This document shows, in pieces, positions 9,001 to 17,594 of a stretch of 64,000 nucleotides of DNA. The DNA is from Bacteroidales bacterium. GTDB taxonomy: Bacteria; Bacteroidota; Bacteroidia; Bacteroidales; UBA932. The number at the start of each line of letters is the position of its first letter. Within the stretch, counting starts at the first letter, position 1. The position numbers and the translations under genes were made by a program. The stretch is taken from assembly GCA_017412645.1 (NCBI GenBank), contig JAFPWX010000020.1, forward strand, positions 1 through 64,000, written 5' to 3'. The notes below the pieces were generated by a model. That model was not told the origin of the DNA and did no database searches. It worked only from the letters and a program-made list of their open reading frames with translations.

Positions 9001-9579
9001 CAGTTTTACAACATGGTGGCCCCGGTGGTTGCAGAAGACTGGACCGACTCAAGCGGTACCGTAATATATCGCCGCAGGAACATCTTTGAGAGCAAGTCCA
9101 ATCTGAGTTTCCCGGTCCTTGGTGAAGTGGCTCTGTCCTATGATGATGCGCCACCCGTGTCACATGTCAGATATCCGGTTTATGATGACCGTGGCCGGAT
9201 AGTCCAGGGAGAAGAGGACGGGGTGAATACGGTATATCTCTGGGGTTACCGCGGTCAGTATGTCGTAGCTGTGATCGAGAATGCCCGGGCGGAGCAAGTG
9301 CGGCAGGCACTGGGTGTTGTCACCCTCTCCGATATTTCACTCGCAGACAGCCCTGATTTCAAGGAGCTGGAAGGTTTGAGACAAGCTCTGCCTCAAAGCC
9401 GGATTTCGACATATAAATATATCCCCGGGGTAGGAATCTGTGAGGCAACCGCTCTGGACGGGTTCAAGACGTATTACTCATATGATTCCAAGGGGCGCTT
9501 GGCGTCGATCAGCGTTGATGATGAAAATGGCGTAAGAAGTATTGTTTCCACATACGAGTACCACCTTGTCAATGACTAA
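6064..9579 (+). CDS. Secreted YD/RHS-type protein upstream of the RHS toxin
   Basis: 1171 residues from ATG 6064. It begins with a signal peptide (MKRIASLVFFMFLVLAKIAA, then QDD). The body is beta-rich with many Y, G and T residues. The C-terminal part has YD/RHS-like repeats such as YDDRGRIVQGEEDG and YSYDSKGRLASI. There is no RHS core (no PxxxxDPxG motif) and no toxin tip. Bacteroidota often encode such a protein directly before a DUF6443/RHS protein, and the next gene starts 3 nt after this stop. It may be a shell, chaperone or export partner for the toxin, but this is inference. The frame is open further upstream, but the signal peptide and nearby promoter-like box favour 6064. Confidence 0.8.
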   Translation: MKRIASLVFFMFLVLAKIAAQDDFVPSYPTGPSVVSPQVAQMARYDSPTIALGSGAPHVTIPLVGFSDADFNIDISLTYSSTGFKPLATDNFTGMGWHLNCGGVIMREIHGIPDEWCKIGTTTGYAGCQPFAEIDGFLMGYPGTAAERSRIASILESHNPDSLKAVIRDASFGKEGKDICGVFRDYDVEVSPDVYTFNFCGHSGKFIIGLDGKPVVVSDNGGRYQVDLTQFRYRENPNQDTQSMIRITTDDGYVYSFGGTFESLEYMALNWIDFTNHSGAYEAFCSTLEGRKNKVVAFHLTSVRAPNGRTLTVQYKDMVPAVMHVEPERILFSQSQLGYNWDQYKMCYSVSASLSVGEFEFGDIDSAILSYHLNKTALPISIRTDSEEVLLSYEASGSPFFDLSRHGSNFHYYDKVRECGAKLTSVRRRSLISDTEIERADLTYSVNHGRLLLTRVASSKSGNYDLSYYPVDPRFTTSVTIDIDKWGYWSGYGANTSIRQLAADEAYSFPLPDMTRPRKSGDRNREPTGVDIDAFMLREVIFPTGGGVEYTYEPHDYSDFFVWNSGSGYMNSYKSLASRKKMAGGARVFSERLHGGEAAGDERTVYYRYDLGPLAGSSGTLLSTGDDYLQAYFFRDQEGLMKISLENWSCYMNNPVNLGGYIQYGNVRQYETTRKITIRQADSTFSFSRYPMEAEHVRINQTIRYYGPQAGESSWWFHGYNTSFQIRELGGPVVFSHTFTQSAVDLILNPYSEFGTGTYVIEADIPAMDVFNFRAVYPDYFDNGSAYEGLPYKETLFSRVPPKMADNYFWMADYPNHDYATLAEEFGNTLEERQFSRYCRKESWGLHFSAAEDWSPNGGKPLYETYYDKLGNKQKETHYTYGQFFTGNGYYVNTHPYVPATLIMGHANIVRIPMYSYLLTGKTVTDYGPGGTALVTAEHTEYDTEGYGVLERKTSPDGRTLVKHYSRVKDQADSVSQLMQFYNMVAPVVAEDWTDSSGTVIYRRRNIFESKSNLSFPVLGEVALSYDDAPPVSHVRYPVYDDRGRIVQGEEDGVNTVYLWGYRGQYVVAVIENARAEQVRQALGVVTLSDISLADSPDFKELEGLRQALPQSRISTYKYIPGVGICEATALDGFKTYYSYDSKGRLASISVDDENGVRSIVSTYEYHLVND

Positions 9580-9582
9580 GAA

Positions 9583-12500
9583 GTGAATCTCCGTTCTGTC
9601 ATATCGTCCATTCTTCTCCTCCTTCTTGCCGGGGCGCAGGGGTATGCCGGTCATTCATCCAACTTTTTCATAGACACCAGAGTCGAAAGCGGCGCCATGA
9701 CGGAGTTTACCCTGGATGTCTCCATGAACCTGCGGATCCATACTTATTCATCCCCAGGGTCATTAAGCTATCAGAACACGTCCCTGTATCTCTACTGCGA
9801 CGGCGGTGACGACTTGTATGCATCGGCCATTGGTGTGCCGAACCGTCCCGGCACACAAGAGCCGGGGAAGGCTTACCTGTTCCTGGACAATGTGCCCGCC
9901 GGTACCTATTGCGTCCGTGTCGTGGGCTCGCTGGGGGACGCGTGTCACCTGCTCGTTCATGGTTATCCCCTTGGCACCTCCGGGTCAATCTCCGGTAGCG
10001 ACTCCTCACTTGCAATTGACGCCGGCTCCCACTCGGGGTCATTCCATTTTTCGCACCAACGCAACATGGCGGGGATGCCATACAGATACTCCGGAGATCC
10101 TGTTTCAAGGGACCTGTTCTACAAGTTCACTCTCGACAACCCGATGTACGTGGTGATAGATCACTGGGGCTCTCCGCTTGCCGGCTCTCTCCCGGACATG
10201 TGGGGCGCATACACCCGCGTGACACTTTTTGCCGCAGACGGCTCAATGTCCCAGTATGCGTATGCCCAGGGGAGCGAAGACGTCCCGGGAGAGCTCCTCT
10301 TCAGGGACTGGATTCCCGAGGCGGACAATCCCGACCGCAGGCTGGCGGCCTGGAGCGGGACGCTCCCTGCCGGGACATACTGGGTGCTCACTGAAAACGG
10401 CTACCTGTCAGGTTCCTCGGTCACCACTTATTACGACGGAGTGATCCGAACCAACATACACGGCATTTGCATTGAAGGTGGCACTACCGGGTCGGCGATA
10501 CCGGTTGACCTACAGCAGGACGAGTCCTTTTCTTATACCGACAACCGTGTTATGTCATATTATCAGGGCAAGACGGTTTATTACAGAATGAACCAGGACC
10601 ACGAGGGAGACTACTGTATAGAGCCTCCCCCTGCCACCAGACTCAGGTTATATGCGTCTGACGGAGTGACGCTGCTGGAAGAGTCTTATTCCGGGCTGGA
10701 ACTGCCGTCATTACAGGCAGGGACATATCTTCTCTCCCTGCTTGATTTCAGTCCTACGACTTCACTGACCATCAGATGGAAGCGGGCTCAGCGTCCCGGG
10801 CAGACTGCGGGCGATCCTATCATCTTAAATGTTGCCGGTGAACCTTTCTCATACGAAAGTCGTCAGATTCCGTATTACTACACCAATGGCCAGGATTCGG
10901 ATGCCGACATAAACTACCGCTTGTCTTTAGGGACCGAAAGCACTGTCACCCTCGACCATAGAGGCACGGTGTCCGATACGCTGAGAGTAAGCCTGTACAG
11001 ACAGGACAGCACGGTGGTATTCTCAAGAACCGTAACTGCTCCCGGGGATCTTTATCCGGAGACACTCCCTGCTGGAACGTATGTCTATAGGATAAGCACT
11101 AAGGATAAATCCTCCTGCGTTTATACAGGCATACGTTGCACGAATTCCGGCACGGCCGGAGGCGGAGCCGTCCTTTCTGCATCGTCCGTGTGGAACAGGA
11201 TTATCACCAGGACCCCCGTGAGAGGCGGCATCTCGTCGCCAGATGAGTCCGACTCCCGAACGGAAGTGGCTTATTATGATTTGCTGGGTCGCCCCCTGCA
11301 GACCCTCATGAAGGCCGCAAGCCCGTACGGACAGGACCTGTCCTCACTTACCGAATATAAACAGGGTCTCCCAGTGATAGAGTGGGCTCCGGTAGCGTTA
11401 AGCGGCACCGGCGCTTTCATCGGCAGGGATACTCTCATGAGTCAGTCAAGGCTTCAGAGTCGCGGGGACACGGCCATGTTCAGCCGTACGCATTATGAAG
11501 AGAGCCTTCTTAACCGTGTGGTCGGGAATATGGGGCCTGGGCAGAATTGGCATTCCGCGGAGAAGAAAGCCACTACGGAGTACATGGTTAATGCCGATAC
11601 GGCGGCGCTACTTTGCCAGCGCTATGTGGTAAGCGGCTCGAATTCATCCATACGCAAGCCGGAAAGACAGGCCCCTTATCCAGCAGGTACGCTATCCATA
11701 AGGCGTGTGACGGATGAAGACGGCAGGACCACGTTGACGTTCACTGATGCATTTGGTCATGTCGTACTGGAACGGCAGATGCTTGCCGCAGGCACTTGGG
11801 CCGATACTTACTATGTGTATGACGCCCGCCACCTGCTTGCTGCGGTTATCCCTCCATCGGCCGCGGCATTGTGTGTGAACCAGTCCCTGTCCCAGTCCGA
11901 TTTCGAGCTCTACTGCTGGGCATATGGGTATGATGCCAGACGTCGCTGCATCCGGAAGATGGAACCAGGGGGCGCTCTTACCAGATACGTGTACGGCATC
12001 CGGGGAGACAGGCTGTTCTTGCAGACGGCCGCTCAGCGCCAGTCCGGTGAATGGACCTGTACCGTGCCGGACATCTTCGGCCGTCCGGCCGTTGAGATGC
12101 TTGTAACGGCGACGGAGTCCGAGGCAGACGCATATACCGACAGCGGCCTGCATGCACGGTTCGACTCAACTGCAGTTAACTGGTTCTGTTATGAAATGGT
12201 GGGGCAGTGTCCGGATGCCCGGAAAATCCTTCAGGTTAACTGGTACGACAGCTACTTGTTCCTGAAAAAACTGTTCCCGCAGGATGAGTCACTTGCCCTT
12301 ACTCCTGATCAGGGTTTCGACTGGCCGGTGCTTCGCAGGACGGGAGGCGGCCCGGCCGCCGTCAGCGGACTGCTAACGGGAAGTTGTATCAATACCATCG
12401 GCGGACACGAAGACGATGACTTTAAGCTGCGTGTCCTGTCTTACGATCACTACGGCCGTGAAGCCATGAGGTGGGAGCGGAACGTGCTTGGTGGGGAGTC

Positions 12501-14388
12501 AGTATACGGAACAAGGTACGACTTCACGGGGAATGTTGAGAGCACCTTTGAACAGCATTCGGACTCCCTTCAGACAGTGCACTCCCGGCGTACCGACTAC
12601 CGCCATGACTTTGGCGGACATCTTCTGGAGACGGTGACGGTGGCGGACGGGGACACTCTGGCAAGGCGTTCATTCGGCTATACCCCTACAGGGGAAGTGG
12701 AGCATGTAAGGACCCGGACCTCAGGTGTGGACCAGATCTGCGTCACGGAGTACAATGCACGGGGGTGGCTCATAAGGAAGAGGGAACCAGCCCTGGATAT
12801 GGCCCTGCGGTATGAATCTCCCATCGGAAGCGCTTCTTCTCCGCAGTGGGGAGGAAACATTTCTGAATGGGACTGGTCTAGCGGTTCATTCTCCGGGCAG
12901 AACACGTACAGATATGATAACCTGTCCAGACTGACGGAGTCTTCCGACAGTACCGCGACGGCTCAATACGAATACGACCTGGTCGGGAATATGACTTCGA
13001 GGATAAGGACCTCGGCCCCGGATCCTGCCGACCCTTCCGGTGTTGGCGAAGTCAGCGGGGAGAGCCTGTACTATTCCGGAAACAGGCTGCATTACGTCTC
13101 GGATTCTTCGATTCCCCCGCAGCAGTATAGTGGTTCTCATAACACTTACGACGCTTCCGGCAGAATAACTTTCGACGCCAGGAACAACTTGTCGCTGACC
13201 TACAACCACATGGACGTGGTCAGCAGAATCAGCCGTGGTGAAAGTGTCCTTGCAGAATATTCATATCTTGCCGACGGAAGCAAGTTGAGTGCGCTGGATT
13301 CACTGGGGAACGGCCTTCTGTATCTCGGGTCGATGATATACCGTAAGGAGGCAGGCTCCACCTCATTGGAAAGCATGTCCTGGGACGGCGGGAGAATTGA
13401 GTCACAGAGTGGCGGGGTACTCGTGCCCATGCTCTACGGCACGGACCATCTTGGTAGCGTTCGCACCATACGTAACGGCGCCACCGGTGAGATTGCCTCT
13501 GTCGGGAACTATGACAGCTACGGAGCATACGCCAATCTTTCGGGAACATCCGGCCGCTTCCTCTATAACGGAAAGGAAAGCCAGAGCGGTATAGCCTCGG
13601 CAGTCCCTTACCTTGACTACGGCGCCCGCATGTTCGACCCGTCCATCGGCCGCTGGCTCACCCCCGACCCCCTGGGAGAAAAATACTACCACATAGGGCA
13701 GTACGTATATTGCTGTGGAAATCCGATTTTTTTTCTTGACGACGGAGGTAAAGATATCGTCCTTGCAGGTAAAGATGATTCCAGTGTTACCGTTAAGACG
13801 GACCGCATTAATATTAGCGTAAATGTATCCAGCCTTGGAATTAACTGGGGTGGACAGTATCAACTTGATGGCGAAAAGTATCTTAGTGCAGCACTGGACA
13901 TTGCCGGCTTCTTCGACCCAACCGGTATATCCGACGCGGCAAATGCCAGCTATCAGTTCTCAAAGGGGAGATACTTTGATGGCGTGATGAGCCTTGTATC
14001 CATCATCTCGTATGCTGGAGATTTGGCAAAGCTGACGAGGGTTGGGAGGGATGTAAGGATTATCAGTGATGCGGTCAGTCTGGCTGGCCGTGGTGGCGGT
14101 TTGACAAAAAGCCTCAGGACAAATATGATAAGAGCATTCGGGGATGCTCCAGCCGGAGCACAAGCCCATCATATACTGCCAAAAAAATTTGAAAGGTATT
14201 TCAATGATGTGGGACTTAATATTAATGACCCTAAATACGGAGAGTGGTTGGAACCGCATCTTCATCTGACAAAAGCCAGAGAATACAATGAAGCATGGAA
14301 GGAGTTTTTTAACAAGCATCCTGATTATACTGAAGAGATGGTATTGGAACAAGCAAAATACTTTATGTCAAGAATATATGGAAAATGA
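9583..14388 (+). CDS. DUF6443/RHS polymorphic toxin with HNH/AHH-type nuclease tip
   Basis: 1601 residues, GTG start 3 nt after the previous stop. Order: signal peptide (about 1-22); several beta-sandwich modules with recurring AGTY motifs (about 25-530); DUF6443 (about 545-690, including YYDLLGRPLQTLM); YD repeats; RHS core near 1286-1378 (HLGSVR, then YNGKESQSG, then MFDPSIGRWLTPDPLGE); and a toxin tip from about residue 1380. The tip has GAQAHHILPKKF near residue 1526, then GLNINDPKYGEWLE and an H...W helix, fitting an HNH/endonuclease VII-type (AHH/DUF2380-like) nuclease. The stop overlaps the immunity ATG by 11 nt. A likely contact or secreted antibacterial toxin; the export route after Sec is not evident. 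Confidence 0.9.
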   Translation: MNLRSVISSILLLLLAGAQGYAGHSSNFFIDTRVESGAMTEFTLDVSMNLRIHTYSSPGSLSYQNTSLYLYCDGGDDLYASAIGVPNRPGTQEPGKAYLFLDNVPAGTYCVRVVGSLGDACHLLVHGYPLGTSGSISGSDSSLAIDAGSHSGSFHFSHQRNMAGMPYRYSGDPVSRDLFYKFTLDNPMYVVIDHWGSPLAGSLPDMWGAYTRVTLFAADGSMSQYAYAQGSEDVPGELLFRDWIPEADNPDRRLAAWSGTLPAGTYWVLTENGYLSGSSVTTYYDGVIRTNIHGICIEGGTTGSAIPVDLQQDESFSYTDNRVMSYYQGKTVYYRMNQDHEGDYCIEPPPATRLRLYASDGVTLLEESYSGLELPSLQAGTYLLSLLDFSPTTSLTIRWKRAQRPGQTAGDPIILNVAGEPFSYESRQIPYYYTNGQDSDADINYRLSLGTESTVTLDHRGTVSDTLRVSLYRQDSTVVFSRTVTAPGDLYPETLPAGTYVYRISTKDKSSCVYTGIRCTNSGTAGGGAVLSASSVWNRIITRTPVRGGISSPDESDSRTEVAYYDLLGRPLQTLMKAASPYGQDLSSLTEYKQGLPVIEWAPVALSGTGAFIGRDTLMSQSRLQSRGDTAMFSRTHYEESLLNRVVGNMGPGQNWHSAEKKATTEYMVNADTAALLCQRYVVSGSNSSIRKPERQAPYPAGTLSIRRVTDEDGRTTLTFTDAFGHVVLERQMLAAGTWADTYYVYDARHLLAAVIPPSAAALCVNQSLSQSDFELYCWAYGYDARRRCIRKMEPGGALTRYVYGIRGDRLFLQTAAQRQSGEWTCTVPDIFGRPAVEMLVTATESEADAYTDSGLHARFDSTAVNWFCYEMVGQCPDARKILQVNWYDSYLFLKKLFPQDESLALTPDQGFDWPVLRRTGGGPAAVSGLLTGSCINTIGGHEDDDFKLRVLSYDHYGREAMRWERNVLGGESVYGTRYDFTGNVESTFEQHSDSLQTVHSRRTDYRHDFGGHLLETVTVADGDTLARRSFGYTPTGEVEHVRTRTSGVDQICVTEYNARGWLIRKREPALDMALRYESPIGSASSPQWGGNISEWDWSSGSFSGQNTYRYDNLSRLTESSDSTATAQYEYDLVGNMTSRIRTSAPDPADPSGVGEVSGESLYYSGNRLHYVSDSSIPPQQYSGSHNTYDASGRITFDARNNLSLTYNHMDVVSRISRGESVLAEYSYLADGSKLSALDSLGNGLLYLGSMIYRKEAGSTSLESMSWDGGRIESQSGGVLVPMLYGTDHLGSVRTIRNGATGEIASVGNYDSYGAYANLSGTSGRFLYNGKESQSGIASAVPYLDYGARMFDPSIGRWLTPDPLGEKYYHIGQYVYCCGNPIFFLDDGGKDIVLAGKDDSSVTVKTDRINISVNVSSLGINWGGQYQLDGEKYLSAALDIAGFFDPTGISDAANASYQFSKGRYFDGVMSLVSIISYAGDLAKLTRVGRDVRIISDAVSLAGRGGGLTKSLRTNMIRAFGDAPAGAQAHHILPKKFERYFNDVGLNINDPKYGEWLEPHLHLTKAREYNEAWKEFFNKHPDYTEEMVLEQAKYFMSRIYGK

Positions 14389-14986
14389 TTATTTCTATGA
14401 TTTTTCAAACAATTTGCCATTAAACACAGTTGCGGTAAGTCCAGATTTATATGAAAGGGCTTTATTGCTTGATTTACGTGGTGAAGAAACCGGGCGAAAA
14501 ATACATCGCCAACTTATGTTCGGAGACTTTGACACTAAAGAGTATCCGTCGTACATCTCCTTTCCAGTGAGTTTTCATCAGTTTGATGGAAGAGTATTAA
14601 GGGACGCATTAGATATGCGCGCGCACCATCCGATCCTCGTATCGGATAATCTCCTAAAGATTCTCACGGACAACCAGATAACTGGCTGGCGCTCATATCC
14701 TGTTCTTGTTTACGATAAGAAAGGAAATGAGATACGAGGATACAACGGCTTCACCGTTACTGGCCGTGGCGGAGAAGTGAAGTTTCTTAAGGACAAAGAC
14801 AGAATCCCATATGATAATCGAAAACCATTTATTCAATGGGACAAGTCGCAATGGGACGGCTCGGATTTTTTTTGGGTTAAACCTCTTTATCTTTTTGCCA
14901 CAAAAAGAGTTCAGGACGTTTTTAAGCGCGAAAAGATTAAATACTTAAGACTCTCACCCCTTAGTGATTATCTAACTATTGTTTAG
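14378..14986 (+). CDS. Immunity protein for the RHS nuclease tip (Imm11/DUF1629-like)
   Basis: 202 residues from ATG 14378, which overlaps the toxin stop by 11 nt, the classic toxin-immunity arrangement. The block SDNLLKILTDNQITGW, then RSYPVLVYDKKG and GYNGFTVTGRGG resembles the Imm11 (MXAN_0049-type) immunity fold, a family known beside DUF2380/AHH-type toxins. It should sit in the cytoplasm and neutralise the tip of the preceding protein. An earlier in-frame start at 14288 lies inside the toxin gene and is unlikely. The gene is visibly AT-richer than the RHS body. A close paralogue follows at 15967. Confidence 0.8.
   Translation: MENDYFYDFSNNLPLNTVAVSPDLYERALLLDLRGEETGRKIHRQLMFGDFDTKEYPSYISFPVSFHQFDGRVLRDALDMRAHHPILVSDNLLKILTDNQITGWRSYPVLVYDKKGNEIRGYNGFTVTGRGGEVKFLKDKDRIPYDNRKPFIQWDKSQWDGSDFFWVKPLYLFATKRVQDVFKREKIKYLRLSPLSDYLTIV
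14659..14776 (+). repeat. 118-bp near-identical patch, copy 1 (in first immunity gene)
   Basis: This stretch matches 16248-16365 at 116 of 118 positions by eye. The sequences on either side are clearly diverged between the two immunity genes. It encodes the central Imm11-like block. Confidence 0.9.
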
Positions 14987-15065
14987 TTCCTGGCTCGGAA
15001 TTCGCCTGACCAGCATGCGCGAGTTGAGGGCGCTGAAACTGAAGATTTCTCGTATAACAGTCTGA

Positions 15066-15272
15066 ATACTACAGGCTCCTGAAGGATATAGGAGAATAAA
15101 GCAGACAAGCCATGGTAAGCCCATATACACGAATGGTAAAGATTTCATTTCGCCCGAAGCCGATAGGCACGGAGGTGGAGTTTGGAAAAGTTCAAAAAAG
15201 CTTAAGGATTTATATAAGAAGGAAACACGAGAAGGTACATATGACGAACAGTTTAATAGGATTAAAAAGTGA
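15066..15272 (+). pseudogene. Remnant of a different toxin tip (Ntox21-like)
   Basis: An open frame without a start codon reads QAPEGYRRIKQTSHGKP, then IYTNGKDFISPEADRHGGGV, WKSSKKL, TREGTYDEQFNRIKK and stop (15270-15272). The pattern G-K-P-I, N-G-K-x-x-I-S-x-x-x-D, H-x-G-G-x-W-K, then T-R-x-G-T-Y-D resembles the C-terminal toxin domain of many CdiA/RHS-type polymorphic toxins (Ntox21-like; name from memory). It is unrelated to the nuclease tips on either side. No RHS core precedes it and no immunity gene fits behind it. It is best read as a displaced or decayed tip. The preceding 14987-15065 shows no recognisable coding content. Confidence 0.6.
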
Positions 15273-15977
15273 ATAGTATTAATAGAACAGTATGTCTATT
15301 GCGCAGGGAACCCGCTAAAGTATATCGACAATAATGGAAATGATCTTGTCCTTGCCGGCAAAAAGGGATCATCTGTCACTTTTGCGACAGATTTGGTCAA
15401 TATGTCCGTCAATGTCGAATCTCTCGGTATTGATTGGAAAGGTCATTATTCTTTCAATGGAGAGGAGCTGTTGAGCGCAGCTCTGGATGTCGCGGGTGCC
15501 GTTGATCCAACAAGAGTAGCCGATATTGCGAATGCAGCGCTGCTATACAAAAATGGAGATATTCTTGGTGGTACAATATCCGCCATCGGGGTTATTTCGT
15601 ATGCGGGAGATTTGGCAAAGCTGACGAGGATTGGGAGGAATGTAAGGATTATTACTGATGCTGTAAGTGCGGTTGACAGGGGCGGAGGTCTGACAAAAAG
15701 CCTCAGGAAGAATATGATAAGGGCATATGGAGGAGCTCCAGCCGGAGCGCAAGCCCATCATATTTTGCCCAAAAAGTTCAAAAAAGAATTTGGTGATGTT
15801 GGCCTTAACATCAATGACCCGCAATACGGTGTTTGGTTAGAGTCACATCATCACTTATCAAATGCGCGAGAATACAATATAGCGTGGGAAAAGTTTTTCA
15901 AGTATAATCATGACTATACGGAAGAACAAGTATTAGAAGAGGCAAAATATTATATGCATAGAATATATGGAAAATGA
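15273..15977 (+). pseudogene. Orphan RHS C-terminal tip (second HNH/AHH-type toxin cassette)
   Basis: The frame opens right after the previous stop without a usable start and reads EQYVYCAGNPLKYIDNNGND, matching the end of the RHS core and junction of the upstream toxin (GQYVYCCGNPIFFLDDGGKD). The whole tip follows, including GAQAHHILPKKFKKEF and GLNINDPQYGVWLE, ending in the same RIYGK. It has no RHS body of its own, so it is a displaced orphan tip that could be swapped onto the active gene by recombination. The first internal ATG (15393) would give a 194-residue protein lacking the junction. It overlaps the following immunity gene by 11 nt, exactly like the active cassette. Confidence 0.8.
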
Positions 15978-16578
15978 TTATTTCTATGATTTCTCTAACG
16001 ACTTGCCGCTAAATACCGTTGCGGTAAGTCCTGATTTATATGAGAGGGCTTTGAACCTGGACTTACATGGTGAAGAATCGGGGCGGAAAATACATAATCA
16101 ACTGTTGTTCGGAGATTTTGTTACTAAAGAATATCCGTCGTACATTTCTTTCCCGGTAGGTTTTCACCAAATTGACGGAAAAGTGTTGAGAGAGGCTCTG
16201 GGTATGCTTAGGATTCATTCGATCCTCATTTCAGATAATCTTTTAGAGATTCTCACGGACAACCAGATAACTGGCTGGCGGTCATATCCTGTTCTTGTTT
16301 ACGATAAGAAAGGAAATGAGATACGAGGATACAACGGATTCACCGTTACTGGCCGTGGCGGAGAAATGAGATTTCTTATAGACAAGAAAGAACTCTCTCG
16401 CGTTGAATCAACAAAACAGTATATTCAATGGGATAAATCGCAATGGGACGGCTCCGACTTTTTCTGGGTGAAACCTATGTTTCTACTTGCAACGAAAAAA
16501 GTAAGAGACGTTTTCAAACGCGAAAAAATCAAGTATCTTAGGCTTACGCCCTTTAGTGAATACGCAACGATTGTTTAA
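15967..16578 (+). CDS. Second immunity protein (Imm11/DUF1629-like paralogue)
   Basis: 203 residues, same start (MENDYFYDFSN) and same end (LRLTPFSEYATIV versus LRLSPLSDYLTIV) as the first immunity protein, with scattered differences and one almost identical central block. The ATG overlaps the orphan tip by 11 nt. It would protect against the second tip, or against neighbours that carry it. It is probably expressed with the island, since no promoter box was found close upstream. It ends 20 bp before the stop of the convergent methyltransferase. Confidence 0.8.
   Translation: MENDYFYDFSNDLPLNTVAVSPDLYERALNLDLHGEESGRKIHNQLLFGDFVTKEYPSYISFPVGFHQIDGKVLREALGMLRIHSILISDNLLEILTDNQITGWRSYPVLVYDKKGNEIRGYNGFTVTGRGGEMRFLIDKKELSRVESTKQYIQWDKSQWDGSDFFWVKPMFLLATKKVRDVFKREKIKYLRLTPFSEYATIV
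16248..16365 (+). repeat. 118-bp near-identical patch, copy 2 (in second immunity gene)
   Basis: Partner of 14659-14776, with only two mismatches seen (one C/G and one C/A difference). Sequence identity drops abruptly outside the patch. Confidence 0.9.
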
Positions 16579-16598
16579 AGAGCCACGTATGTGCCTGC

Positions 16599-17567
16599 CT
16601 AGAGTTCCAGCCTCACGTAGATGCTGAGCGGTAGCGCTTTGCCGTACTTGTCGTTAAGGGCAAGTTCGCCGCTTGACATCCGGTAGCGGCCGGCAGGGAT
16701 CGCGGTGGCGGGCACGTCGGCCGCCGGGACTGCAGCGGCCACGTTGTTATCTGCCTTTAACCCAAACGCTTCCCGGACGACAGTCTCACCGAGGGCGGCG
16801 CTGTAACCGTTGCTGTAGAGGTTGAGAACCATCCAACCGTGCGGAGCCAGGATTTCCCGGACGGTGCGGAGCATCTCGAAAAGCAGTTCGTCGAGCTTCC
16901 ACTTTTCGCCGTCGGGCCCGTGGCCATATGCCGGGGGATCCAGGATGATACCGTCGTATTTGTGGCCGCGCTTCGCCTCGCGGCGGGCGAACTTCATGGC
17001 GTCTTCCACCACCCAGCGTATATCCTGCAGGCCGGTCGCCTCCATGTTCTCACGCGCCCAGGAAACCACCTGACGTACGCTGTCCAGATGCGTTACGTCG
17101 GCCCCGGCAGCCCTTGCCGCCAGTGACGCACCGCCAGTGTAGGCGAAAAGGTTCAGCACTCGCGGGACTGCGGAGCCGCCAGGTACTCCCGCTGCCGTCT
17201 TCCGGTAGATAAACTCCCAGTTCGGCGCCTGTTCGGGGAAGATACCCACGTGCTTGAAGGAGGTGAGGCCGAGGCGCATGCGAAGACGGAAGCCGTCGCC
17301 CGGATACTGCACATACCACTGGTCCGGCATCTCGCGAAGCCGCTCCCAGGTGCCGCTGTCTTCCTTGCCGGCCTTGCCGAATCCGGCGCCGGGCTTGAAG
17401 CGCACCGCCGCCAGCCGGTTCCACTCTGACGCCGGCATCGACGGAGTCCAGAGAGCCTTGGGTTCCGGACGAATCATGGCATACTTGCCGAAACGTTCCA
17501 GTTTAAGACCGTCGCCGCTGTCCAGAAGGGCGTAGTCGCTCCATTCCTGTTTGGGAAAATCTACCAT
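16599..17567 (-). CDS. Class I SAM-dependent methyltransferase (RlmI/RlmK-like, rRNA type)
   Basis: 322 residues from ATG 17567. Motifs: SAM-binding VLNLFAYTGGASLAARAAGA, acidic THLDSVRQVVSWARENM, and catalytic-loop ILDPPAYGHG, matching the COG1092-like 23S rRNA methyltransferase group. The N-terminal region differs from the PUA domain of E. coli RlmI. The exact target base cannot be told from sequence. The frame stays open upstream across the start of pgk on the opposite strand, but a TATCTTTG box at 17595-17602 places transcription start just upstream of 17567. It is convergent with the second immunity gene and divergent from pgk. Confidence 0.85.
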   Translation of the reverse strand: MVDFPKQEWSDYALLDSGDGLKLERFGKYAMIRPEPKALWTPSMPASEWNRLAAVRFKPGAGFGKAGKEDSGTWERLREMPDQWYVQYPGDGFRLRMRLGLTSFKHVGIFPEQAPNWEFIYRKTAAGVPGGSAVPRVLNLFAYTGGASLAARAAGADVTHLDSVRQVVSWARENMEATGLQDIRWVVEDAMKFARREAKRGHKYDGIILDPPAYGHGPDGEKWKLDELLFEMLRTVREILAPHGWMVLNLYSNGYSAALGETVVREAFGLKADNNVAAAVPAADVPATAIPAGRYRMSSGELALNDKYGKALPLSIYVRLEL

Positions 17568-17594
17568 TTTGTGCAGTATAGAGATTACCGGATA

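Noticed and set aside
14288..14377. Earlier start of the first immunity gene
   Set aside because: It would overlap the toxin gene by about 100 bp, and the second immunity gene starts at the equivalent of 14378.
14987..15065. Possible coding remnant before the Ntox21-like fragment
   Set aside because: Short frames such as the one ending at 15065 show no recognisable motif; left unannotated.
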